A stretch of 64,000 nt of DNA from JACDER01 sp963717765 (GCA_963717765.1 CAVQWX010000003.1:372001-436000), one strand, 5' to 3'. Shown: positions 48,248-56,543, counted from the first letter of the stretch. Made by a program: numbers and translations. The notes: generated by a model not told the origin, from the letters alone.

Positions 48248-49069
48248 GTGGATACGCGGGCAATCGGAGTGTTCGACTCGGGGGTCGGGGGCCTAACCGT
48301 CCTGCACGAGTGCCTGGTCACGATGCCGCACGAGGACTTCGTCTACCTCGGTGACCACGCACGTCTGCCGTACGGGCCGCGTCCGCTCGACGAGGTGCGC
48401 CGTTTTGCCGGGGAGATCGGTGGCTACCTCGAGGAGCAGGGCGTCAAGCTGATCGTCGCCGCCTGCAACACGGCCACCTCGGCCGCCCTCCCGCAGCTGC
48501 AGGAGAGCCTGTCCGTCCCCGTCGTGGGCGTCATCACCCCCGAGGCGCACGCCGCCGTGCAGGCGACCCGCAACCGCCGCGTCGGGCTCCTCGCGACGCA
48601 GGCCACGGTTACCGCAGGCCGCTACGCAGCACTCGTGCACGCCCTGGATGCCGGCGTCGAGCTCTTCCCCGTCGCGTGTCCGCGGCTCGTGCCTCTGATC
48701 GAGAGCGCCGATCCCTTCTCTGCGGAGACGACCGAGGCCGTGCGGGAATACGCCCGGCCGCTCAAGCACGCCGACGTGGACACCGTCATCCTCGGCTGTA
48801 CGCACTACCCGCTCATCCGCCCGATCTTCCAGCGCGTCTTCGGCCGCGAGGTCACGCTCGTCTTCTCCGCGGAGGAGACGGCGCACGAAGTGGCCGAGAC
48901 GCTGGCGCGGAAGGGAATCGAGAACGACCCGGCCCGCGAGGGCGAGTACCGCTTCCTCACCACAGGCGATCCGGCGCTCTTCCGCGCGCTGGGGGAGCGT
49001 TTCCTCCAGCTTCCGCTCGGCGGGGTCGAACAGGTGACGCCGGCCGATCTCCAGGCGGCCGCCGCATGA
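48248..49069 (+). CDS. murI: Glutamate racemase
   Basis: Cofactor-independent racemase of 273 residues that supplies D-glutamate for peptidoglycan. The two catalytic Cys lie in VAACNTATSAALP and VILGCTHYPLI. The N-terminal substrate loop GVFDSGVGGLTVL and GDHARLPYGPR are present. It begins the murI-rph-rdgB operon, a common actinobacterial order, and the rph start overlaps its stop (ATGA). Confidence 0.96.
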   Translation: MDTRAIGVFDSGVGGLTVLHECLVTMPHEDFVYLGDHARLPYGPRPLDEVRRFAGEIGGYLEEQGVKLIVAACNTATSAALPQLQESLSVPVVGVITPEAHAAVQATRNRRVGLLATQATVTAGRYAALVHALDAGVELFPVACPRLVPLIESADPFSAETTEAVREYARPLKHADVDTVILGCTHYPLIRPIFQRVFGREVTLVFSAEETAHEVAETLARKGIENDPAREGEYRFLTTGDPALFRALGERFLQLPLGGVEQVTPADLQAAAA

Positions 49070-49764
49070 GGGAGGGCCGCCGCCGCGACGAGCTCCGCCC
49101 GCTCGAGATCGTCCCGAACTTCCTGGAGCAGCCGCACGGCTCGGCGCTCATCTCCTGCGGCAAGACCCGCGTGCTGTGCACGGCCTCGCTGGAGGAGAGC
49201 GTCCCGCGCTGGCTCGCCGGCCGGGGCCGCGGCTGGCTGACGGCGGAGTACTCCCTTCTTCCGGCGTCGACGGGCGAGCGTACGCAGCGCGAGGCGCGCT
49301 CCGGGCGCCAGCAGGGTCGGACGGTCGAGATCCAGCGGCTGATCGGCCGCTCCGTGCGCGCCGTCGCCAACCTCGAGGCGCTCGGCGAGCGGACGCTCTG
49401 GCTCGACTGCGACGTCTTGCAGGCAGACGGAGGGACCCGCTGCGCGTCCATCTCCGGCGTGTACGTCGCCGCCATGCTCGCGCTCGACCGCTTCGGGCTC
49501 TCGAAGGCGTTGACGGGCTCGGTGGCGGCTGTGTCGGTGGGCGTGGTGGACGGCGAGGCGCTCCTCGACCTCGACTACGAGGAGGACTCGGGCGCGGAAG
49601 TGGATGTCAACGTCGTCACGACCGGCGCGGGCGAGCTCATAGAGGTGCAGGCGACAGCCGAGCGGGTGACGTTCACGCGCGAGCGCCTGGACGAGCTCCT
49701 CGATCTGGCGCAGGGCGGGATCGAGGAGATGACCGAGGCGCAGCGCGCAGCCCTCGCCGGTTGA
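49066..49764 (+). CDS. rph: Ribonuclease PH
   Basis: Phosphorolytic 3'-5' exoribonuclease of 232 residues that trims tRNA 3' ends. Blocks: RPLEIVPNFLEQPHGSALISCGKTRVLCTASLEE in parts, GWLTAEYSLLPASTGERTQREARSGRQQGRTVEIQRLIGRSVRA in parts (RNA and phosphate site), DCDVLQADGGTRCASISG and VDVNVVTTGAGELIEVQ. About 10 residues are missing at the N-terminus compared with E. coli. It overlaps murI and the following rdgB remnant by 4 bp each. Confidence 0.96.
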   Translation: MREGRRRDELRPLEIVPNFLEQPHGSALISCGKTRVLCTASLEESVPRWLAGRGRGWLTAEYSLLPASTGERTQREARSGRQQGRTVEIQRLIGRSVRAVANLEALGERTLWLDCDVLQADGGTRCASISGVYVAAMLALDRFGLSKALTGSVAAVSVGVVDGEALLDLDYEEDSGAEVDVNVVTTGAGELIEVQATAERVTFTRERLDELLDLAQGGIEEMTEAQRAALAG

Positions 49765-50328
49765 TCCTGCGGCTCGCCTCGAGCAACGCGAACAAGGCGC
49801 GTGAGCTCGAGCGCGCGGTTCCCGGCGTGGAAGATCGAGCTGCTCGAGGCGGACGGCTATCCGCCCGAGGACGGGGAGACCTACTACGACAATGCGCTCA
49901 TCAAGGCCCGCTTCGGGAGAACCCTGGCCCCGGACGGGATCGTGCTGGGCGAGGACTCCGGCATAGAAGCGGCCGCCCTCGGGGGCGGGCCGGGCATCCA
50001 CTCCGCCCGCTGGGGCAAGCCCGGCAGCAGCGTGGATCGCCTGCTGCGCGAGCTCGAGGGAGAGTCCGACCGCCGTGCGCGCTACGTATGCGAGCTCGTT
50101 GCCCTGCTTCCCGACGGCACCGAGCGTCGCGGGCGCGGGACGCTCGACGGGACGGTCGCGACGGAGCGCCGCGGCTCGGAAGGCTTCGGCTACGACCCGG
50201 TGTTCGTCCCCGCCGGCGAGACCCGAACTGTCGCGGAGCTCGGGAACGAGTGGAAGTCCACGAACTCTCACCGAGCCCGCGCGGCACGTGCACTAGTCCA
50301 AGCACTCGGCTCACGGTCAGACCTCTGA
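49761..50328 (+). pseudogene. rdgB: XTP/dITP pyrophosphatase (RdgB/Ham1) gene with a +1 frameshift
   Basis: A TTG at 49761 overlaps the rph stop and opens the expected N-terminus LILRLASSNANKARELERAVPG, which holds the nucleotide-binding SSNANK motif. After GGC at 49824-49826 one extra base (49827) moves the rest into another frame: WKIELLEADGYPPEDGETYYDNA, LGEDSGIEAAALGGGPGIHSARW, GFGYDPVF and NSHRARAARAL, all typical of Ham1. Read alone from GTG 49801 the second part is 175 residues but lacks the SNANK motif. It may be a true mutation or a sequencing error. Confidence 0.85.
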
Positions 50329-50338
50329 CAACATGAAC

Positions 50339-50422
50339 CTCGGGATGGTGGAAGCGCTTCCGCACCGGCAAGAGCGGCTCGCTTAGCTTCCAGAGTTCGT
50401 CGTCAAGCGGTGCTGTTCCCAT
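50339..50422 (-). mobile_element. IS5-family transposase N-terminal remnant
   Basis: An ATG at 50422 with a strong AGGAGG upstream encodes MGTAPLDDELWKLSEPLLP and VRKRFHHPE, the characteristic start of IS5-type (DUF4096) transposases. After 28 residues the similarity ends and the frame runs into rdgB antisense. The rest of the element is lost. It lies in the 190-bp gap between rdgB and the cyclase gene. Confidence 0.6.
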
Positions 50423-50507
50423 CGAAACCTCCTGGTATGAAGGGTGCGAGGCCTTGGCCCAGTGCGACATAGCGCGACTCGCGCTCGTGTCTCTCGCGCG
50501 ACTGTCC

Positions 50508-50513
50508 TAGACT
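50508..50513 (+). promoter_or_regulatory. -10 box TAGACT, leaderless spacing
   Basis: TAGACT lies 6 nt before the GTG of the cyclase gene and no Shine-Dalgarno sequence is present. Confidence 0.4.
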
Positions 50514-50519
50514 CGGTCG

Positions 50520-53500
50520 GTGACGACCTGCCTCTCATGCGGCAAGGAGCTCCCCGGCGAGTTTCCCTTCTGCTCGTTCTGCGGCGCGGCGCTGACCGAG
50601 CAGCCGCTGCGCTCCGTTCAGGAGGAGCGCAAGGTCGTGTCGGTGCTGTTCTGCGACCTGGTCGGCTTCACCGCCGCGTCCGATCAGGCAGATCCCGAGG
50701 ATGTCCGTGCGCGCATCGCTCCCTACCACGCCCGGCTGCGCTCCGAGATCGAGCGCTATGGGGGCACGGTGGAGAAGTTCGTCGGGGATGCGGTCATGGC
50801 CGTGTTCGGCGCGCCGGTCGCGCACGAGGACGACGCCGAGCGCGCTGTCCGCGCCGGCCTTCGCATCCTCGAGGCGATCGAGGAGTTGAACGAGGCTGAT
50901 CCCGAGCTCGACTTGCAGGTGCGGGTCGGGATCAACACCGGCGAGGCGGTGGTGACGCTCGGTGCTCGCCCGGAGGAGGGGGAGGGGCTGGTCACCGGTG
51001 ATGTGGTCAATACGGCCGCCCGCATCCAGGGAGCGGCGCCGGTAGGTGGCGTTGCGGTGGGTGAGCAGACCTACCGGGCCACGAGTCGAGTGTTCGAATA
51101 CGACCAGCTTCCGCCGGCGGTGGTCAAGGGGAAGGAGGAGCCGCTGTCGTTGTGGCGTGTGAAGGAAGCCCGCGCTCGCTTCGGGACCGACGTCACTCGC
51201 CAATTCACAACGCCGCTGGTCGGCCGCGAGCTGGAGAAGCCGCTTCTGATCGGGACGTTCGAGCGGGCGGCGCAGCAGCGCTCGGTGCAGCTGGTGACGA
51301 TCGTGGGCGAGCCGGGTGTGGGCAAGAGCCGGCTGGTCGCGGAGCTGTTCGTCTACCTGGAGACGAAGCCGGAGCTGACCCGCTGGCGACAGGGGCGCTG
51401 CCTGCCCTACGGGGAGGGGATCACGTTCTGGGCGCTGGGGGAGATCGTCAAGGCCGAGGCGGGCATCCTCGAGTCGGACTCGGCAGAGGTGGCGGCGGCG
51501 AAGCTGGAGGCGGCCGTCTCCCCTGACGAGCCGGAGCGGCGGTGGCTGGTGCAGCGGCTGGGGCCGCTGGTCGGGGTCGAGGCAGCGTCGCAGGCGGAGC
51601 GGCAGGAGCTGTTCACGGCCTGGCGGCGCTTCCTCGAGGGGCTGGCTGCGGCGCGGCCGAGTGTGCTCGTGTTCGAGGACCTGCATTGGGCGGACGAGGC
51701 GCTGCTCGCCTTCCTCGAGCACGTGGCGGAGTGGTCCGAGGGTGTGCCGCTGCTCGTCCTGTGTACGGCGCGCCCGGAGCTGTACGAGCAACACCCGGCC
51801 TTCGGGGCGAGCGCCCGCAACGGACAGCGGATCAACCTCGCGCCGCTGAGCGAAGTCGAGACCGCCCGCCTGATCGCCGGCCTGCTCGAGCGGACGGTGC
51901 TGCCGGCGCAGACGCAGCGGGCGCTGCTCGAGCGCGCGGGCGGCAACCCGCTGTACGCGGAGGAGTTCGTGCGCCTGCTCGCAGACCGGGGCTCTCTGGC
52001 CGAGACGGAGGAAGTGCCTGGTTCGGTGCAGGCGCTGATCGCCGCCCGCCTCGACACGCTGCCTCCCGAGCGCAAGAGCCTCCTCCAGGACGCGGCCGTG
52101 CTCGGGAAGGTGTTCTGGGTCGGCGCCCTGGCCGAGATCGGCGGCAGCGAGCGCAGCGAGCTCGAGCTGGCGCTGCACGAGCTTGCCCGCAAGGAGCTCG
52201 TCCGCCCCGCCCGGGTGAGCTCGATCGAGGGCGAGAGCGAATACTCGTTCTGGCACGTGCTCGTCCGCGACGTCGCCTACGCCCAGATCCCGCGGCCGGA
52301 GCGCGCACGCCGTCACCGCTCGGCCGCTGCCTGGATCGAGCACTCGGCGGGCGGTCGGGTCGACGACCTGGCCGAGGTGCTCGCCCACCACTACCTGCAG
52401 GCGCTCGAGCTGGCCGAGGCCGCCGGCGACGCGGAACAGGCGCACGAGCTCGCCCTGCCGGCGCGGCGCTTCCTCGCCCTTGCGGGCGAGCGCGCGCTTG
52501 GCCTCGACGTCGCCCAGGCGGAGGCGCGGCTGGCTCGGGCGCTCGAGCTCACCCCGGCCGACGATCTGGAGCGTCCTGAGCTGCTCGTCCGGCGCGCTGA
52601 AGCGGCCTCGGAGGCGGGGCGGCCGCGCGAGGCCGAGGCCGCGCTCGAGGAGGCGCTCGCATCGTTCCGCGCCTCCGGCGAGAAGGAAGGCGAAGCGCGG
52701 GCGCTGATCCTGCTTGCGCGCGTCAACTTGGTACTGGGCGAGGGCCCACAGGTTGCGCTCGCCGGCGAGGCCGTCGATCTGCTCGAGCAGGAGCCGGGGC
52801 CGACGCTCGTCGCCGCCTACTCGCAGCTTGCCTCCGCGCTCTTCCTCACCGGCGCATTTGGCGAGGCGATCGCAGCCGCAGACCGTGCGTGCGTTCTCGC
52901 CGAGGCGTTCGGCCTGCCCGAGCCGGCGCGCGCTATCGGCTACCGCGGCATCGCCCGCGCCGATCTCGGCGACCCGGACGGCCTCGTCGAGATGGAGCGA
53001 GCGCTTTCCCTGTTCATCGAACAAGGAGACGGCGACGAAGCCGCCCGCACGCAGAACAACCTTGCGATCTCGCGCTACCCGCTCCAGGGGCCTGCCCGCT
53101 CGCTCGCGGACTTCGAGCAGGGGATCACCTTCTGCGAACAGCGCGGCCTGGCCAGCCAGGCAGAAACGATGGAGGCCGACTGCCCCGGCCTGCTCGTCGA
53201 GCTCGGGCGCCCGGAGGAGGCGCTCGAGCGAGCCGGTGCGCTTGCGGCGGCCGTCGAGGCGAGCGGCGCAACATGGGTGCTTAGTTGGGTGCGGGCGCTC
53301 GAGTTGGCGACCCATCTCGCTCGCGGCGAGGCGGAGGGCGCATCAGGTATCGCCGACTGGCTCGTCGAGAGTGCGCGCACGCAGGTGCAGACAGACGTGA
53401 CCGTCGAGGTGCTCGCGCCCGTCGCAGCCGCCCGGCTGGCGACCGCCGAACCGGAGCAGGCGCGCGCGCTCCTCACCGAGATCGAGCAGACGCCTGGTGT

Positions 53501-53909
53501 ACGGGACGTCCCTTACTACTCCAGACAACTCGGGGCGATGCTGCGAGTTGCGCTGGCCGCCGGCGACGCCGACCTCGCCGAGCGGCTCGCCGGCGGGATC
53601 GAACCACGCTTCCCGCTCCGCGAGCACGCGCTCTGCACCAGCCGCGCCCAGCTCGCCGAGCACGCCGGCGACCACATCGAAGCGGCATCTCTCTACGCCG
53701 AGGCAGCCGCCCGCTGGCACGACTTCGGGAACGTCCCCGAGCGTGCCTACGCCCTGCTCGGACAGGGGCGCTGCCTGCTCGCCCTCGACAATCCGGCCGC
53801 CCGGCAACCGCTCTCCGAGGCGCGCGAGCTGTTCGGGTCGATGGGGTACCGGCCTGCGCTCGCCGATACGGATGCGCTGCTCGAGCAAACGACCGCGGCC
53901 GCCTCGTAA
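50520..53909 (+). CDS. Class III adenylate/guanylate cyclase fused to AAA ATPase and TPR-like repeats
   Basis: Regulator of 1129 residues. Order: zinc ribbon (CLSCGKELPGEFPFCSFCG, 1-30), cyclase domain (about 38-215), P-loop ATPase (about 235-520) and a long helical repeat region (about 560-1129). The cyclase keeps both metal Asp (LFCDLVGFT and EKFVGDAVMAVFG), RVGINTGEAV, and the transition-state Asn/Arg in GDVVNTAARIQG, so it should be active. Walker A is IVGEPGVGKSRLV and Walker B VLVFEDLHWAD. The architecture is like large signal-transduction ATPases of actinobacteria. The product could act on the cNMP-binding protein at 18354-18761. Confidence 0.95.
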   Translation: MTTCLSCGKELPGEFPFCSFCGAALTEQPLRSVQEERKVVSVLFCDLVGFTAASDQADPEDVRARIAPYHARLRSEIERYGGTVEKFVGDAVMAVFGAPVAHEDDAERAVRAGLRILEAIEELNEADPELDLQVRVGINTGEAVVTLGARPEEGEGLVTGDVVNTAARIQGAAPVGGVAVGEQTYRATSRVFEYDQLPPAVVKGKEEPLSLWRVKEARARFGTDVTRQFTTPLVGRELEKPLLIGTFERAAQQRSVQLVTIVGEPGVGKSRLVAELFVYLETKPELTRWRQGRCLPYGEGITFWALGEIVKAEAGILESDSAEVAAAKLEAAVSPDEPERRWLVQRLGPLVGVEAASQAERQELFTAWRRFLEGLAAARPSVLVFEDLHWADEALLAFLEHVAEWSEGVPLLVLCTARPELYEQHPAFGASARNGQRINLAPLSEVETARLIAGLLERTVLPAQTQRALLERAGGNPLYAEEFVRLLADRGSLAETEEVPGSVQALIAARLDTLPPERKSLLQDAAVLGKVFWVGALAEIGGSERSELELALHELARKELVRPARVSSIEGESEYSFWHVLVRDVAYAQIPRPERARRHRSAAAWIEHSAGGRVDDLAEVLAHHYLQALELAEAAGDAEQAHELALPARRFLALAGERALGLDVAQAEARLARALELTPADDLERPELLVRRAEAASEAGRPREAEAALEEALASFRASGEKEGEARALILLARVNLVLGEGPQVALAGEAVDLLEQEPGPTLVAAYSQLASALFLTGAFGEAIAAADRACVLAEAFGLPEPARAIGYRGIARADLGDPDGLVEMERALSLFIEQGDGDEAARTQNNLAISRYPLQGPARSLADFEQGITFCEQRGLASQAETMEADCPGLLVELGRPEEALERAGALAAAVEASGATWVLSWVRALELATHLARGEAEGASGIADWLVESARTQVQTDVTVEVLAPVAAARLATAEPEQARALLTEIEQTPGVRDVPYYSRQLGAMLRVALAAGDADLAERLAGGIEPRFPLREHALCTSRAQLAEHAGDHIEAASLYAEAAARWHDFGNVPERAYALLGQGRCLLALDNPAARQPLSEARELFGSMGYRPALADTDALLEQTTAAAS

Positions 53910-54008
53910 GCACGATTCAATTTGTTACAGGTTCGTAGCTCCGGCGGCCCAGGCAGGCGGCACCTCGTGGGGCTCCGCCCACATATGCGCTCGGACGGCC
54001 GAGGAGTT

Positions 54009-54044
54009 AAGGAGGGGGCCAACTGGGGAGCCCTGGGTTCCCCC
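54009..54044 (+). repeat. 36-bp dispersed repeat, copy 2
   Basis: On the plus strand it reads AAGGAGGGGGC, variable bases, then GGGGAGCCC-TGGGTTCCCCC as a hairpin with one wobble pair. It agrees with 28143-28178 (opposite strand) at 30 of 36 positions. It fills the gap between the convergent cyclase and YihY-type genes. Confidence 0.6.
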
Positions 54045-54046
54045 GT

Positions 54047-54856
54047 TCAGGCTAGGCCGGGGGCTTCCTCCGTCTGGGCAGCCCGCCGCGCCAGCCAGTA
54101 GTTGATCTCCGAGCCGAAGACGATCACATTCGCCATCACGTACAGCCAGAGGAGCAGCAGGGCGGGGCCGGCGAACGCCTTCACCGCCGTCGCGTTGCCC
54201 GCCAGCCGCAGGTAGATCGGCAGAACCTGGAAGGAGGCCTCCAGCACGACCGCGCACACGAGCGCGCCAGGCAGGACTTCCTGAACGGTCAGCTTCTCGT
54301 TCGTGAGGAAGTAGTACGCGGACAGTACGAAGAGGAAGACCGAGACCAACGAGGCCGCGATCGAGAGCGTGTACGCGACGTAGCCGTTGCCGATCACTCC
54401 CGGCGCGAACCGCTTGAGGATGTCGTAGCCGATCGATCCGGCGAGCAGCCCGACGAAGAGCGTGATGAGGAGGCCGCCGAGCAGGAGGATGGCGAGCCCC
54501 TTCCCGCGCAGGAACGCGCGGTTGGGCCGGTCGTAGACGATGTTGAAGGCCGACTCGAGCACGCTGAAGAGCGAGAGCGAGCTCCAGGCAAGGAAGACGC
54601 CGCCGATGATCCCGAGCTCGGTCGAGTGGTTCTGGATCCGCGTGACCGTCTTGACGATCCCGTCGATGGAAACGCTCGGGAACGCCTTCGACAGCTCTTT
54701 GACGACGAAGCTCTGCTCGCTGGGCCGACCGGCGATGCCAAGCGCGGAGAGGGCCAGGAAGACGAGCGGGACGAAGGACAGCAGCGCGAAGTAGGCAATC
54801 ATCGCGGCAAGGTGCGTTCCCCGGTCGGCGAAGAACTTCGAGAAGGGCCCGCGCAC
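54047..54856 (-). CDS. YihY/BrkB (UPF0761) family membrane protein
   Basis: Membrane protein of 269 residues with six helices. Family text: FADRGTHLAAMIAYFALLSFVPLVFLALSALG in parts, LVFLAWSSLSLFSVLESAFNIVYDRPNR in parts, RPNRAFLRGKG, and ATAVKAFAGPALLLLWLYVMANVIVFGSEINYWLA in parts. It was once thought to be RNase BN but is an integral membrane protein of uncertain function. Divergent from the roadblock gene. Confidence 0.92.
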   Translation of the reverse strand: MRGPFSKFFADRGTHLAAMIAYFALLSFVPLVFLALSALGIAGRPSEQSFVVKELSKAFPSVSIDGIVKTVTRIQNHSTELGIIGGVFLAWSSLSLFSVLESAFNIVYDRPNRAFLRGKGLAILLLGGLLITLFVGLLAGSIGYDILKRFAPGVIGNGYVAYTLSIAASLVSVFLFVLSAYYFLTNEKLTVQEVLPGALVCAVVLEASFQVLPIYLRLAGNATAVKAFAGPALLLLWLYVMANVIVFGSEINYWLARRAAQTEEAPGLA

Positions 54857-54882
54857 CAGAAGAGTATGCGGATTGCACCTGT

Positions 54883-54888
54883 TAGCGT
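54883..54888 (+). promoter_or_regulatory. -10 box TAGCGT, leaderless spacing
   Basis: TAGCGT lies 6 nt before the GTG of the roadblock-type gene. Confidence 0.35.
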
Positions 54889-54894
54889 GAGGAC

Positions 54895-55296
54895 GTGGAC
54901 CCGGGTCAGGCCCTTGCAGAGCTGAAGCAGATCTCCGCGCAGGTGCAGGACGCCGTCATCTTCGACGAGTCCGGCGGCGTGGTCGCCTCGACGCTCGCGC
55001 AGGAGCGCGCACCGGGGATGGCGCAGGCCGCACACCGACTGCTCGAGACCGCGTCCGCCGCGGTCGAGGGCGGCGACCAGATCGTCCAGATCGAGGCGTC
55101 GCTACCCGAGGGCAGCGTCGTCGTCGCCCGCCAGGGTGCGACTGCGGTCGCGGTGACGACCGTCCCCGATCCCACGGTCGGGCTGATCTTCTACGACCTC
55201 CGCACCTGCCTGCGGTCCCTGGCCGAGCCGGAGGAGGAGCCGAAGCCGCGCAGGAAGCCGCCGGCTCGGAAGAAGAAGACGGACGATGCGGCTTAA
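54895..55296 (+). CDS. Roadblock/LC7-like domain protein
   Basis: Small protein of 133 residues. LKQISAQVQDAVIFDESGGVVAST and LPEGSVVVARQGATAVAVTTVPDPTVGLIFYDLRTCLRSL in parts match the roadblock/longin fold of MglB-type regulators. A basic tail (PRRKPPARKKK) follows an acidic linker. In actinobacteria such proteins often work with small GTPases, but none is seen here. It heads the operon leading into pyrE. The next small gene overlaps its end by 11 bp. Confidence 0.75.
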   Translation: MDPGQALAELKQISAQVQDAVIFDESGGVVASTLAQERAPGMAQAAHRLLETASAAVEGGDQIVQIEASLPEGSVVVARQGATAVAVTTVPDPTVGLIFYDLRTCLRSLAEPEEEPKPRRKPPARKKKTDDAA

Positions 55297-55480
55297 GCGG
55301 ATCCTCTTCCTCGTGCTCCTGGGCGCCGCGGTCGCCGCGGTTCTGCGCCGGCGCCGGCAGCGTCCACCCGTGCGAGTCGACGTCTACCTCGCCGACGGCT
55401 CGCTCACCTCCCTCGGCGACGACGTCGCCGAAGGCGCCCTTCTGCTCGCGCTCGCGCGCGACGTCCGCGCGGCGGCGTGA
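55286..55480 (+). CDS. Small membrane-anchored hypothetical protein, 64 residues
   Basis: Starts with one membrane helix (RILFLVLLGAAVAAVL) followed by RRRRQRPP, giving a cytosolic C-terminus by the positive-inside rule. The rest (VDVYLADGSLTSLGDDVAEGALLLALARD) could form a small domain. No family is recognised. It overlaps the roadblock gene by 11 bp and pyrE by 4 bp, so it is probably a real, translated gene. Confidence 0.65.
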   Translation: MRLKRILFLVLLGAAVAAVLRRRRQRPPVRVDVYLADGSLTSLGDDVAEGALLLALARDVRAAA

Positions 55481-56034
55481 ACGACGAGGAGCTTGCACAG
55501 GCGCTCGTCGAGCACGGGTACTTGGAGGGTGACTTCGTCCTCCGCTCGGGCAAGCGGTCGACCTTCTATTTCGACAAGTTCCGCTTCGAGACCCAGCCCG
55601 ACGTGCTCGAGGCTCTCGGCCGCCGGCTCGCGGAGGCGGTGCAGGAGCACGAGGCCGATGCGGCCCGCCTCGCGTGCCCGGTTCTCGGCGCGGTCGTGCT
55701 GGCCACGGCGGCATCGCTCGTCTCGCGCCTGCCCTTCGTGATCGTCAGGGACGAGGCCAAGGAGTACGGGACCGCGAACCGGATCGAGGGCGCGTTCGAG
55801 GAAGGGGAGCGTGTCTGCCTGATCGAGGACGTCGTGACGTCCGGCGGCGCGCTCGCGAGGGCGGTCGGCGCCGTCCGCGAGGCCGGTCTCGAGTGCCGTA
55901 CTGCCATCTGCGTCGTCGACCGTGAGGAGGGCGGTGTGGACGCGCTCGCTCGCGTCGGGGTGCGGCTCCATCCGCTCTATCGGGCATCATCGTTGCTCGA
56001 GTTGCAAAAAAGTGCCGCAAAACCGCTTGGTTGA
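55477..56034 (+). CDS. pyrE: Orotate phosphoribosyltransferase
   Basis: Pyrimidine-pathway enzyme of 185 residues converting orotate and PRPP to OMP. LRSGKRSTFYFDKFRFETQP is the N-terminal substrate block, VIVRDEAKEYGTANRIEG the flexible loop, and VCLIEDVVTSGGAL the PRPP-binding motif. In the loop the catalytic Lys appears as EAKEYG. GTG start overlaps the upstream small gene (GTGA). OMP decarboxylase follows after hup. Confidence 0.94.
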   Translation: MNDEELAQALVEHGYLEGDFVLRSGKRSTFYFDKFRFETQPDVLEALGRRLAEAVQEHEADAARLACPVLGAVVLATAASLVSRLPFVIVRDEAKEYGTANRIEGAFEEGERVCLIEDVVTSGGALARAVGAVREAGLECRTAICVVDREEGGVDALARVGVRLHPLYRASSLLELQKSAAKPLG

Positions 56035-56059
56035 GCCGAAAGCATTAGCCTGTTAGGCT
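56031..56059 (+). promoter_or_regulatory. hup promoter: TTGAGC-N17-TAGGCT
   Basis: TTGAGC (56031-56036) and TAGGCT (56054-56059) have the ideal 17-nt spacing. Unlike most first genes here, hup then has a leader of about 30 nt with a strong AAGGAGGAG ribosome site, as expected for a highly expressed gene. Confidence 0.65.
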
Positions 56060-56096
56060 CACGGGCGGCCCCGTACTTCTCAAGGAGGAGCGTCCC

Positions 56097-56462
56097 GTGG
56101 CAAATGTTACAAAGCAGGACTTCATCGACCGCGTCGCGTCCAAGTCCGACCTCAGCAAGCGTGATGCCGGCAAGGCCGTCGACGCAGTGCTCGACGTGAT
56201 CACCGACTCGCTCAAGCGCGGCGATTCGATCACATTCACCGGCTTCGGCAAGTTCTCGACGGCGCACCGGGCCGCCCGTATGGGCGTCAACCCACGCAAC
56301 CCGAGCGAGAAGGTGCAGATCCAGGCCTCGACTGTCCCGAAGTTCTCTGCAGGCAGCTCCCTGAAGCAGGCCGTGAAGAGCGGCGGCGCAATGGGCGGCT
56401 CGATGGGCGGCTCGATGGGCGGGGGAGACAGTGACAGTGGCGGCGGAGGCGGCGGCTACTAA
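56097..56462 (+). CDS. hup: HU-family DNA-binding protein with Gly/Met/Ser-rich tail
   Basis: Nucleoid protein of 121 residues. The HU core is complete (TKQDFIDRVASKSDLSKRDAG, FTGFGKFSTAHRAARMGVNPRNP, VPKFSAGSSLKQAV). After residue 95 it carries GGAMGGSMGGSMGGGDSDS and a run of Gly ending in Tyr. Actinobacterial HU proteins often have Lys/Ala/Pro-rich basic tails; this one is glycine-rich and uncharged to acidic. It has its own promoter and terminator, lying between pyrE and pyrF. Confidence 0.95.
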   Translation: MANVTKQDFIDRVASKSDLSKRDAGKAVDAVLDVITDSLKRGDSITFTGFGKFSTAHRAARMGVNPRNPSEKVQIQASTVPKFSAGSSLKQAVKSGGAMGGSMGGSMGGGDSDSGGGGGGY

Positions 56463-56476
56463 GTCTTCGGCTGTTG

Positions 56477-56507
56477 TCCGGGGGGAGCGTTCGACGTTTC
56501 CCCCGGA
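56477..56507 (+). terminator. hup terminator-like hairpin
   Basis: TCCGGGGG (56477-56484) pairs with CCCCCGGA (56500-56507), extended by two inner pairs, and is followed by TGTCTTT. It ends the hup message. Confidence 0.6.
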
Positions 56508-56543
56508 TGTCTTTACACAGAAGGAATAGGCCGGGCTCCGCGG

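Noticed and set aside
50535..53315. Open frame of 926 codons on the minus strand inside the cyclase gene
   Set aside because: Low-complexity Arg/Leu/Glu text with no domains; it mirrors the strongly biased third positions of the plus-strand gene.
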